From Phaeoceros laevis (taxonomy: Eukaryota > Anthocerotophyta > Anthocerotopsida > Notothyladales): DNA of 56,918 nucleotides. Position 1 is the first letter of the stretch. Each line of letters starts with the position of its first letter. Shown here piece by piece: positions 1 to 8,756 of the stretch. Position numbers and translations under genes: made by a program. The notes under the pieces were generated by a model that made no database searches, was not told where the DNA came from, and was given only the letters and a program-made list of their open reading frames with translations. The DNA is taken from NCBI GenBank assembly GCA_049999765.1, contig JBNGIQ010009218.1:33810-90727 (forward strand). Reading direction: 5' to 3'.

Positions 1-350
1 GTTATAAGCCCATCTCCACACCCTCGTTTCTGACAGAATGTTCTACCCCCCACTCCAAGTTTTCTGGAGAGGTTCTGCCCTAACCACTCCCCCTACCGAT
101 ATTTCGCATCCCTTGCTTTAGTGCTCTCCCCCTGCCTGGCACTTCGCCCACTGTTCGCATCCTTTGCTTTAGTGTTCTCCCCATGCCTGACACTTTGTTT
201 ACTCCCGATTTTCTGGAGAGGTTCGGCTCCCTCCTACCAACAAATTGACCCTCTTGCCTCCGTGCTCTCCCCCTACATGGCACATCGCCCTCACCCTGAC
301 CCTACCCACCTTATATCAAGACCTTGCCCAGCCCGGGGCCGGTGGTGATT
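1..350. repeat. Degenerate tandem repeat, about 51-bp period
   Basis: Segments starting with gcatcc(c/t)ttgctttagtg recur at 106 and 157 (spacing 51), and a decayed version follows near 257. A second motif, ttttctggagaggttc, occurs near 60 and 208. The short open frames here are by-products of the repeat; no protein family is recognisable. Confidence 0.6.
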
Positions 351-800
351 ATGCGCTAGGTAAGTAGGTAGGTTTCAGCTAGGTAGTTAGTTAGCTAGGC
401 AGCTAGGTAAGCGGTTAGGTCGATAGCAGGCAGGTCAGAGAAAAAAAGGAGAGTAAAAAAAAAGTTGAAGAAGGAGGTGGAAGGGTAGCTAAGAGAGAAA
501 AAAAGGAAAGACAAAAAAGAGGTGAAGAAAGAGGGACATCGAAGGGTAGCTAAGAGAGAAAAAAAGGAGAGACAAAAAAGAGATGAAGAAAGAGGGAGGT
601 AGAAGGGCAGCTAGGTAGGTAGGAAACCCCAAGGTAGAAAACCTACCCACCTAGCTACCTGCCTACGATAGGCAGGTATCTAGGTGGGTACGCACCTACC
701 TACCTAGGTGCCTACTGATAGGCAGGTAGGTAGGTGAGTAGGTATGCAGGCAGGTAGCATCAGGTAGGACATATAGAGTAGGGTCCTCAGATTGAGTCGA
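351..800. repeat. GGTA/CTAG-rich low-complexity tract with 61-bp tandem units
   Basis: Positions 351-440 and 605-760 are built from irregular aggtaggt and ctaggtag words. Between them a purine-rich 61-bp unit starting gaagggtagctaagag is present at about 480-540 and 541-601, with a partial third start at 602. There is no coding potential. Confidence 0.75.
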
Positions 801-1879
801 GTACGCAACCTACTTGCTGCCCGGTTGGCCCATGCCCAGATCGGTAAAAATCATTCCTTCATTCATTCAAGGCTGTAAAATAATCAGGGAAACCCAAAAA
901 GTAAGCCAAGCGTTGATCTGAAATCCAGCTACATTGATCTGCCTTGATCCAAGATCAACTGGGCAGGTTCCCCCTGCTAGAAAAGCTACAGTTGTGAGTC
1001 AAGCATGTGAAAAACCAATAATGCACAAAGTGCTTTGGTTTCCCGTTGCTGGCAACAATGTTTGCAAAAACAACACGTGTTACTGTGCCCATTACATGTT
1101 AATGGCTTGCCGGCTCTAGGCCAGAAAGACATTTCGCAGCTGTACAAGTACAGCCTATTGGCACCATGTAAACAAACTATTTTTCTGCTGTCGGGCCACG
1201 AGAGTGGTTAGCCATGTTTGTGGTTTACAACAAACATGGTTGTAAATATGACTTACTGCTACCCTCGTTCTGCACATAGGCCGCACAAAATTAGTGACCT
1301 CCAAATGTACAACTCAATGGCAATTATCAAGTCATTTTATACATACATTCATAGGACATACCTACATAAAAATGGAATGTATGTATGTATGTATGTTTAC
1401 AATAGTCAAAATGCAACAAAGCAACATTTTTCCTAGTCGTTTGCCTCCTAGGAAGTCCTCTTGTAGGCACTTTTGCATTTTCCTGTGTCATGTCCTACAC
1501 AGGCTTGGGACAACAGCCAGAACTCCAGTGCAAGCACCCTTTTTAGGGCAGAAACAACGATTTGGTGAAGCAGCAAGTATCGCAAGTAACATTTGTGACG
1601 CAACAAAACTTCACACTGTGACAATGTTCACAAAAAATGATAGTAGCAAAGCTAAAGCACAATCAGAGCCTTGTGTCCCTAACCCTTGTGCATCGATGAG
1701 TGTTGTTGCAGCAGCAGGCATGGCGAGTTCTGGGACAACTTAACACACAACAAATCGTGAGAAGTGCACACTAAGTGCTGTTGAGGCATGTTTTTAAAAG
1801 CAGCAAGCTAGGGCAAGTTTTGAGAGGGAAACCGGCACAGGTCTGGGTTTAGGAGGGAAACTATTACCAAAAGCTGTTG
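801..1879. other. No gene seen; ATGT microsatellite at 1377-1396
   Basis: This stretch contains only short open frames without family resemblance. A short (ATGT)n run lies at 1377-1396. It may be decayed flank of the minus-strand retroelement that starts at about 1880, but nothing supports a specific call. Confidence 0.4.
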
Positions 1880-3200
1880 GCTACGCATGTTTCTTGTGGG
1901 CAGATGTGCTTGAGAAGGCATGTGGTTTCCAGAAACTCACACAAATGGCTGCAAAGATTTGTTTGAAGTGTGAATCTGGTCACCCTGTGGTCCAGCTTAA
2001 CAAACAACTCTTGCTGCTTCTTGTGCCCGGCATTAGCTTGCTTGAAGGCAATGCGAACACAAGCACCAATTGCAGTTGCTAGGGCATCTTTTCCTGTTGT
2101 GGGAATAGCTCGTAGCAGCGAGCAATGTCAGCCACAAAAATATCTGTCATCTGTGGGGGCAAGTTAAGAGCAACTTCTAGCGTAGACGTGGTAATCCAAA
2201 AGAGGGACGTCTATACTTGGAGGAAATTGTTGTACGACTGTTGCTTACCAGCTGCCCATGTCTTGAGCAATGGAAATAGGCTATTAGTAGCCGTAGTCAA
2301 CAGATCAGCAACGATAGAAAAACAACACTCGTGGGCATTTGTGAGCCATCGATACTTCATTTTTGTTGCTTGAAAGTGGCCATGATGTATGAGTCCTGCT
2401 TCCATATCATTAGCAAATTCAGGAAGAAGCTCAGATATCTTAGATTGCAAGACACTTACAATTTCCATTGGGCTTTCATTCACATGTGTGAAATCAAGGC
2501 TAGAAAGCCTATCCATTGCTTGGTTTTGGATGTGCTTGATACAAATGAAGCACGGCGAGTTGGCGGCTTTATCTAAGCCTGCTATGTAGACATGCTGCAA
2601 CAGCTAGGTTAGTTCATCCATGGCAACACTATCCTGAAAAATTGCAAGTTCATGCACTTGCTTCTTCTTGTTGCGTTTTGCAGCTGCTTTTAGAATCCTC
2701 CAACATGATTCGGTGAGATCTTGCTTGGCCTTATCCAGCCAATCCTCGAAAAAGAAAGGCCGAACCTGCATAGCATCTCGGTAAGCTATACAAAGGCATC
2801 AGTGATTGCTTCAATGGCTGGCTGCAGCTTGGTGGGTTGCAGTGGAATGTGGTTCAGTCCCATCTGCAGAGCCTTTCTCAAGGCCTGATGCCTGACAGTG
2901 CTACAGTCCATGGTCCGGACATGTGTGCCTTTTAGCCAAGTGTGGGATGTAGACACGGGAACTATCTGCGTACTAAGCTCCAGGAATGGAGCAAAACGCT
3001 TAGTATACATACAGGCACATTCATACATATGGCTATGATCTGTGACAGAAAATCCGTGAATACTCTTCTCGGCTTGTATACTAAAGACGCTAGGTTATCG
3101 GCATACTTCCAGCTGTACACTATCCTATCTAAATCCTCCAAGACAACATCACTGCATTCTGCTAATGCATCCGCAAAAAGGTCACGCAAAGATACCCATT
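1880..3200 (-). pseudogene. Reverse transcriptase of unclassified retroelement, copy A (decayed)
   Basis: Read on the minus strand, the pieces in order are: a CMYTKRFAPFL segment (about 3000), RTMDCSTVRHQALR with GLNHIPLQPT (2950-2850), YIAGLDKAANSPCFICIKH (about 2590-2530), KYRWLTNAHECCFS (about 2370) and FWITTSTLEVALNLP...DIFVADIARCYE (about 2200-2090). The same blocks in the same order occur at 13.7-15.4 kb, where RT motifs GIPMG and YMDD follow, so this is the N-terminal and finger/palm portion of the same RT. It is broken by an in-frame stop near 2210, a one-base deletion after RCYE and further frameshifts, and it stops near 1880 before the catalytic YxDD block. The family looks non-LTR or Penelope-like, but I cannot place it. 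The protein is certainly not intact. Confidence 0.6.
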
Positions 3201-3442
3201 CTAAGCACGATTTGCGTAAAATACGTGCAAAAAACCAGCAGAATCACTGTCCTTCTTCTACAGGGAGCGGTTCCCCAAAACATCCAGCACAATCTCTCTG
3301 GTAGCAGGCACGGCCTCATCCTCAGACCCCTCCTCAGCAATCGGCAGCATGATCAGGTGTACCACTCACTGGACAGGTCCCGCCCTCCAAAGGACGACTC
3401 GTAACGCGGTAGGGTTCTCACAGATGACACCGTGCCACGACC

Positions 3443-5073
3443 TTATGAGGTCCCAGCCTCGACAGTCAGGCTAGAATTAGCCGACGGGGAGGCATGCGAC
3501 AGCGCAGGGCTCCTGAGCAAGCTTGGCGTCGGGGCAGGTGGGCATCCATGATGGTTGAAGAAGTTCTTCCCACGGCCATACGGCACAAATGCCTGCTTGT
3601 GCTTGCCCCGTTTTCCAAACGAACGTGTCACCTCCGCACCCGTTGCCGCATCCCGAGTTTTTTTGTAGGGCGACTACGGGCCGTTGGCGTTCTGGCTATT
3701 CCGACGCATGCAGTCTTCAGTGAACTGTGCTGGCCTCAGCAGACATTCGATGAAGCTTGCGCTCTCAGAGTCCGGCATGTCCTTCAACAAGGGTTGATCA
3801 GGGTCGTTCACCAACTGTCGTGCCGCCTTGAGCATCCATTCACGTATGAAAAGGAACAAAAGTGTGCCTTCACAATCTCCCGGTTGGCCTTCAAATTGAT
3901 GAAGACTAAGAATGCACATTCCACTTCAAGCTCAGCTCTGCGTGCTCAGGGAAGAATGTGTCGAGGTTGTGGCCATGAACTAGATTTCTTGGTCGTACCA
4001 TAAGACCCCTGGGTCACACTTTTTGCTGTCAGGAGGCATGTCCTTGGGTATCCCAACTTCGCTGCAGATGCACTTTGCGAATGGCCTGTTCCAGTTCCAC
4101 AAGGTCTTGTAATGCTTCTCTGAGTCCTTTCTAAGCTTCCCAGTCTGCGCAGCCATCTTGCAGCGCACCCACATGGTCTGATGGTACAAGTAAGGTGGTG
4201 AAACTTCAAACAAATTGAAGCTCGGACTCTCAGCGACCCGCACCAGATTTGGTAATGCTAGCTGTCCGTTGAATGCACGGACCTGGCAAGCCTCCACCTC
4301 CTCGTCAGAGATGGAGCACATAAGCTGCCAGCTACTGATGCTCAAGGGTGTGACAAAATTGGTGCTAGAGGCAACCCAAGACTTGTGTCCCCACTTGCCG
4401 AGCTCGGCCTCAAGGTCCCTTGGTGGAATGATTGGAACAGGGCACGCCTGCTGCATGGATGATTGCGCATCTTGAGTTTGTGAGGCCTTCGTTTGCTCCA
4501 GAATTTTTTTCATGCCCGGTGTCCGTGCTGTAGATTTGGAAGCGAGTGGGTGCCGGAACGTGTCATCCACAAAGGTGTCTGCTACACCGGTGCTACTGCT
4601 GCTCATGCAGTACATGCCCAAGGCACGGGCAATTGAGGCGCGCGACGTATCCGCCTTTTCCGTAGTCACCTCGTCAGCTTCAACGATCTTGTTGAGCATT
4701 TTGTGAACTTTGTGCAGTTTCTCCAGACGTCGTCTGGGTTGGCATCGTATGCCCAGCTCAGCTTGAGCCAATCGTCCACGACGAGCGTATCCAGCAGTTG
4801 CAATGATGCTCCATCGTTAGTACGATCTTCTGCCGCTTCTCTGTCCAATTTCTGGACTAACTCGTGGAAATCGTTGCCATCGATTGATGACAGTATAGCT
4901 TGCACTATGGGAGATGGTACAATTCCTCCGGTGTTTAATGGGTACCCCATCTTGAGGAGGTCAGGGTACCAGATGGTTTCATCCTGTGTGCAGACAATCG
5001 GAGGTTTAAGCAACTGATCGTGAAAGCAACAAATAGCAATGTAAAGAAACGAGACAAGCAGGTCAGATGCCAC
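3443..5073 (-). pseudogene. 5' ORF region of retroelement copy A, unknown function
   Basis: Three minus-strand open segments lie directly upstream, in transcription order, of the RT-like region. 5073-4666 has YLxxAICCFHDQ and TQDETIWYPDLLKMGYPLN. 4771-3980 is 263 aa, ending PGVLWYDQEI, with a Lys/Arg-rich start and RKDSEKHYKTLWNWNRPFAK. 3919-3443 includes a basic GKRGKHKQAF stretch and PYGRGKNF. Adjacent segments overlap or run on in other frames, as expected for one long ORF with frameshifts. A basic, Gly/Arg-containing segment before an RT would suit an ORF1 or gag-like nucleic-acid-binding role, but that is inference from position. No Pfam-type motif is recognisable. Confidence 0.4.
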
Positions 5074-6468
5074 TCTGCCTCAAGCGTTTTTGATGTATGT
5101 GTACGGAGCATACAGGAACATGAATGTATCCTGAACAGTTGCCCTAAACAAGGACCTTTCCGTCCGTGATTGCTAAAACGAGTGTCGGTTATGTATCCAG
5201 GCTTAGTTCTGAGACAGTGGAGGTGCTACTCCGGGGCCCCGTGCAGCCAGAGAATCGAACAGCAGCTTCACAAATTTGCTAAGTAACGATTACAAATGTG
5301 GGTCACAAAGTTGGACGAAAATGCAAAACAGATCATCTGCAGTGAGGTACAACAAGGGCTGGACAGGTTGCTGTCGCCAGGTAGCCCAAGGGTCTTAGGC
5401 AGCACATGATCAACAAGTGACACAAGTGCATCCATTACAAACAATGTTGCTAGTAAGCATTTTACTAACTATGCAGGAAAATCATCAGCAAACTACAAAA
5501 CAAGCAAGTGCTCTACACAAGTTTCACAAGTCCCTGGGGAGAGCACTACAGTAGGAGCAGCAGGCTAATTGGTGAGTGAGACCAATCCTCACCCTGCCTT
5601 TGTTAGTGCCTGTCAGGGATCATAGGCCCGAATTTCTAGTCCATGGTTCAGGCAGATCCGGGTAAACCAGCTGTCCATCGATTGTTGTAGGGAGCAGCAT
5701 TTGCAGCTGCTTGGTGCCCCTTCCATGTGCCAGAGTGTGTTAATGTGGCTGGTGGAATGCCAGCCCCACTTAACATTCTAGTTGTACAAACCAGCATAAA
5801 TTGACAAGCATGAAATGAAGTAGGTATTCTAGTAGCAAAGCACAAAAATGCAGCAGCACAGTGCCTTCTACCTGTTGAGTCATGCTAGCACAGGGAGCAG
5901 CAGGCAGCCTCAGGGCCGGAAAGATGGACACAGGTCCAAGGATCAATAGCAGGACCCAGGTCCAGCAAAACGTGGGCACCAGTCTAGCAGCAGGAGTGGA
6001 AAAACCAGCGGGAAGGAGGGTAGAGCCTGGCAGCGAGAGAGGAGGGGAGCAAAGACTGCTAAAGATGAAGATGGGAGTAGGCAGGGGGTGTTAAATAGCA
6101 GCAGAGCAAAGGCTTAGGCAAATTGGCGGCAAAACACATGGGCAAGTGCTCGGCTGGCTAAGGGAAGATACTGGATCAAGGCTTGGACTAAAAAAAGACA
6201 TTTTCCGGCCAATGGGCAGCTAGTCCCTGGTCTCTATCGGCAGCAAGCATTTTTATAACGGTTTACAGAGTCTTGCCCTATCAACGCCGGCTGTCAGAAT
6301 GCTTAAAACGGCAACGCAACCTTAATGCATGCCCTGATTGCTGTCATGCTGTCATGTGCTACAAGCTTCTAGCAAAAAACCATGTTCACATGTAAGTACA
6401 TCCATCCTTGTTGTTCTTGCGAGAGCCACACAGCTAAAGAAACCCGCGCAAATAATGTTGTAAACGTA
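5074..6468. other. No gene recognised
   Basis: This 1.4-kb stretch has only short frames without family resemblance. Its position upstream of copy A (minus strand) makes a decayed 5' untranslated region possible. Nothing else was seen. Confidence 0.35.
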
Positions 6469-6492
6469 ACATACATACATACTTCATATTTG

Positions 6493-6526
<34 letters not shown>

Positions 6527-6543
6527 TGTATGTATGTATGTAT
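6469..6543. repeat. (TATG)n microsatellite
   Basis: A catac run at 6469-6482 is followed by an uninterrupted tgta/tatg run at about 6497-6543. The two arms are mutually complementary and could form a hairpin. The apparent HTYIH-type peptides are translation of the repeat. Confidence 0.9.
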
Positions 6544-6730
6544 CCCTCCCTCCGTCCCGGTGAGTTAATTTGCCAATCCCGTACTGGGGTGGTGCAGTGT
6601 GCATCCACCTTTTCAGGGGAGCTCACCACACCACCAGGGAAATGATCAAATTTCCAATAATGAGATTAAAAAAACAAAGAGTAACAGCGCCACACACCTA
6701 GTGTAGATGCAAAGCTTGGTCAGCTCCAGT

Positions 6731-7021
6731 TCATGCTGCCTGTTTGAGCCTGTCCAGATCTCCGATTATAGTCTGAATGCAGACTTTAGCTTCCCGGAAG
6801 CACCCTTTTTCCAGAAATCTTTGTATGATGTGCAGCAACCCGAGTTTCTGGAACCTGTTGATGGCAAAGATGTTGACCAAAATTTCGATTTCCCTGATGA
6901 CCAACTCAGGTGTACAGCAAATGTAGAGTAGTGGAAAAATTTGCGAAAGTGTTACCTTGTAAGCTTGGGCAATGGCACGGTTTGATATCATGTGGATGAA
7001 TTGCGTGATTTGGAAGGGGAG
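6731..7021 (-). pseudogene. C-terminal end of RT copy B, cut off by El1
   Basis: On the minus strand this encodes FQITQFIHMISNRAIAQAY, SQIFPLLYICC and a helical tail ending LDRLKQAA. It is the direct continuation of the RT fragment at 13684-15369. Deleting El1 and one GGGAG target-site copy joins YDKRREL to PFQITQFI in frame. The block therefore belongs to the RT C-terminal (thumb-like) region, and El1 inserted into it. The tail is not typical of any LTR-retrotransposon pol that I know. Confidence 0.6.
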
Positions 7022-7255
7022 TATTAGAATACGAGGGTATTAAATAGGCAAAGCATAAATATATAATTAAATAACAAAACCGGTATTACCGTGAAGGTCA
7101 CGACGCACGGTCGTGACCTAAACCCAACGGCCGTGTCCCAGCGACTGGACACGGCCAACCGCCGCTACCGCCTACATTAAAAGGGGAGCGTGCGCGCCTA
7201 ACTACATCTTCTTTATTGCTACTTTTCTATGCATCCGATCCTGCTATAACTTGCA
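7022..7255 (+). repeat. El1 5' LTR
   Basis: It begins TATTAGAATACG after target-site copy GGGAG and ends GCTATAACTTGCA, immediately followed by the primer-binding site. An AT-rich TATA-like tract (aaatatataattaaataac) lies at about 7056-7075, just before two perfect hairpins. It is identical to the 3' LTR except for one base. Confidence 0.95.
7095..7156 (+). promoter_or_regulatory. Twin perfect hairpins in El1 LTR
   Basis: Stem 1 is AGGTCACGAC (7095-7104) with GTCGTGACCT (7110-7119): 10 bp, 5-nt loop. Stem 2 is GGCCGTGTCC (7129-7138) with GGACACGGCC (7147-7156): 10 bp, 8-nt loop. They sit downstream of the TATA-like tract, so they would lie at the start of the transcript. The copy in the 3' LTR is unchanged. 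A role in RNA structure (as in the R region of retroviruses) or in protein binding is inference. Confidence 0.7.
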
Positions 7256-7267
7256 TGGTATCAGAGC
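7256..7267 (+). other. Primer-binding site (initiator tRNA-Met)
   Basis: TGGTATCAGAGC begins one base after the LTR end. It is the standard plant copia site complementary to the 3' end of initiator methionine tRNA. Confidence 0.95.
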
Positions 7268-7279
7268 GGGAGCGCCACG

Positions 7280-7459
7280 ATGGATCCCGCTATGCCAAGG
7301 TCCAATTGCGCAGTCTGTAATGGTGTAGACTGCATTAAAACCCTGTCACATGAGCATTTTCGCATGGTAATTAAATCGCTGAGAATGTGTCTAGAGAAGA
7401 GTTTCGGATCTTTGGCAGAATCCTTCCTGGCTGCTGCAATTTATCATTACTATAGTTAA
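7280..7459 (+). CDS. Leader ORF A: ~59-aa Cys-motif peptide of El1
   Basis: ATG at 7280 lies 12 nt after the primer-binding site; stop TAA at 7457-7459. The peptide starts MDPAMPRSN and has CAVC, then DCIKTLSHEHF, FGSLAESFL and a hydrophobic end. El2 has a clear counterpart at 16484-16660 in the same place: MDTAMPANH, CPIC, DCIKSLEFDHF, FGSMAKKFL. Conservation of start, CxxC, DCIK and FGS(L/M)A between two otherwise diverged elements supports real coding. The CxxC-x4-C spacing could bind a metal, but a single short site is weak evidence. ORF B begins 10 nt after its stop, the same arrangement as in El2 (9 nt). I do not recognise a family. It is the first ORF a scanning ribosome would meet, so it must affect downstream translation. 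Confidence 0.6.
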   Translation: MDPAMPRSNCAVCNGVDCIKTLSHEHFRMVIKSLRMCLEKSFGSLAESFLAAAIYHYYS

Positions 7460-7469
7460 TTGTAGCGCG

Positions 7470-8093
7470 ATGCCTAGAAGAAGTGGTCGCAATTCTACAT
7501 CAGGTTGTCCATGGGACCTGTCCACTCCACAGAAGGGTAGAATCGATCAGTTTCTCACACAAATAGTGCAACCAGTGTTTAGAAGAAACGACTTCAGCTG
7601 TCACCGTGTCCTAGATAGGAAGCCAAGACCAGACCCTCTTATGCATATAAAAACACAGGTAGGAGGGAAAATACATCAAGCAGAGGAAGTCTCTGCATCA
7701 AGTCATCGTGCACTTACAAAAACATCTGCCACTCTGTGTCAGCAGTGTGCAGATCATTTCAATTCTTTCCCGTCACAATCTGATTTGCTGCTCCTTGAAG
7801 TGTATGAGGTTATTAAAGCAAATGCTGTACGAGATTCCAAACACGTCAAAGTGATTTCAGCCAAACTTGACGAAGTGTGGGTCAAACTAGAAGCATTAAG
7901 CATTCAGTGTCGGAAATTGTCAAACACTCAGCATCAAGACAATTCAGACACGTTTACTAACCTTAGATGTTTAAAGAATCCATCTCCCCTGATGAAACAA
8001 ATGCAAGATGCATTAGACGATGTCGATATAATGTTTGCAAATAAGTCAAAAGAACTTAGGAACAGTAGTGGCAAACCCAGTCACATACTATGA
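7470..8093 (+). CDS. Leader ORF B: ~207-aa protein of El1, unknown function
   Basis: Intact frame from ATG 7470 to TGA 8091-8093, ending directly against the gag ATG at 8094 and in the same frame. Features: basic N-terminus MPRRSGRN; RIDQFLTQIVQP (residues ~24-35); CQQC near residue 90; a long amphipathic helical middle (SDLLLLEVYEVIKANAV, KLDEVWVKLEALSIQ); and an acidic or amphipathic end. The El2 ORF at 16670-17296 has the same length and aligned blocks (NLNQFLMRTVQP, TDHLLAEVHNLI, LSQQLAILSIS). The helical middle suggests a coiled coil or oligomeriser. No catalytic motif is seen. It is not part of the standard copia gag, which starts with its own Met downstream. Confidence 0.65.
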   Translation: MPRRSGRNSTSGCPWDLSTPQKGRIDQFLTQIVQPVFRRNDFSCHRVLDRKPRPDPLMHIKTQVGGKIHQAEEVSASSHRALTKTSATLCQQCADHFNSFPSQSDLLLLEVYEVIKANAVRDSKHVKVISAKLDEVWVKLEALSIQCRKLSNTQHQDNSDTFTNLRCLKNPSPLMKQMQDALDDVDIMFANKSKELRNSSGKPSHIL

Positions 8094-8756
8094 ATGTCAC
8101 CTGGTAGAGGTGCAGGCAACCCACATAACCGTGGACGCACACCTAGGAGAGGACGAGGAACACCAACATATAGAGGTAGAGATCAAGCAGTAGTAAATAA
8201 TCAGAATGCTGCCTTGGCTGTAGATCCTTTGTCTCTATACAGTGGTACTTCCTCACAGTCAAACACCTCCTCGCCGCAAGGGCCTGCACCTAGTGCACAA
8301 TCTAGTACAAGTCCTGCTGTACAGATCCAAGCATTTAGACAAGGACTAGCCTTGCAACTAGCCACACGGGTTACTCAAGCAATGGCAGCAGCATCTGGAT
8401 CAGGCGCTTCTGGTGGCTCAGGGGCCACAGGTGGTGGAGGCGCTGCAGTTGCGGGCACAGTTAACAACACCACTGTTCACAACCTTAAAATTGAGTTTAA
8501 GGAGAAGGACAGATTTTCTGGAAGTCAGTTCGACATTTGGGCACTTCGTGTAAAGACTATTCTTCGAGAAAATGATCTGTGGGATGTCGTTACTGGTGCT
8601 CTTGCAAAGCCTGCCGCTAATGCAACACAAGCAGAGAAAGACGCTTGGGAAAAGAAGGACTTACGTGCATTGGGGGTCATTCAATCAGCCCTCGATGGAT
8701 CCATGATGGATATACTAGAGATGTTGACTCCACCAAAGATGTGTGGGATAATCTAA
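8094..8756 (+). CDS. gag: El1 gag, N-terminal two-thirds
   Basis: ATG 8094 follows the ORF B stop without a gap. The protein begins with an RG-rich segment (MSPGRGAGN, RTPRRGRG), then a Ser/Gln/Gly-rich linker with GGSGATGGGG, then the copia gag core (KIEFKEKDRFSGSQFDIWALR...LGVIQSALDGSMM). The frame is lost at about 8706-8715 by one missing base relative to El2 (FMMHHTQDAETTKDIW) and ends with a spurious stop at 8754-8756. The core continues from about 8700 in the -1 frame. A programmed shift is unlikely in mid-gag; mutation is the simpler reading. Gag would assemble the cytoplasmic virus-like particle. Confidence 0.8.
   Translation: MSPGRGAGNPHNRGRTPRRGRGTPTYRGRDQAVVNNQNAALAVDPLSLYSGTSSQSNTSSPQGPAPSAQSSTSPAVQIQAFRQGLALQLATRVTQAMAAASGSGASGGSGATGGGGAAVAGTVNNTTVHNLKIEFKEKDRFSGSQFDIWALRVKTILRENDLWDVVTGALAKPAANATQAEKDAWEKKDLRALGVIQSALDGSMMDILEMLTPPKMCGII

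Noticed and set aside
7020-7260. Twin hairpins as intrinsic bacterial terminators
   Set aside because: They lie inside a plant LTR and lack a following T run, and the context is eukaryotic.
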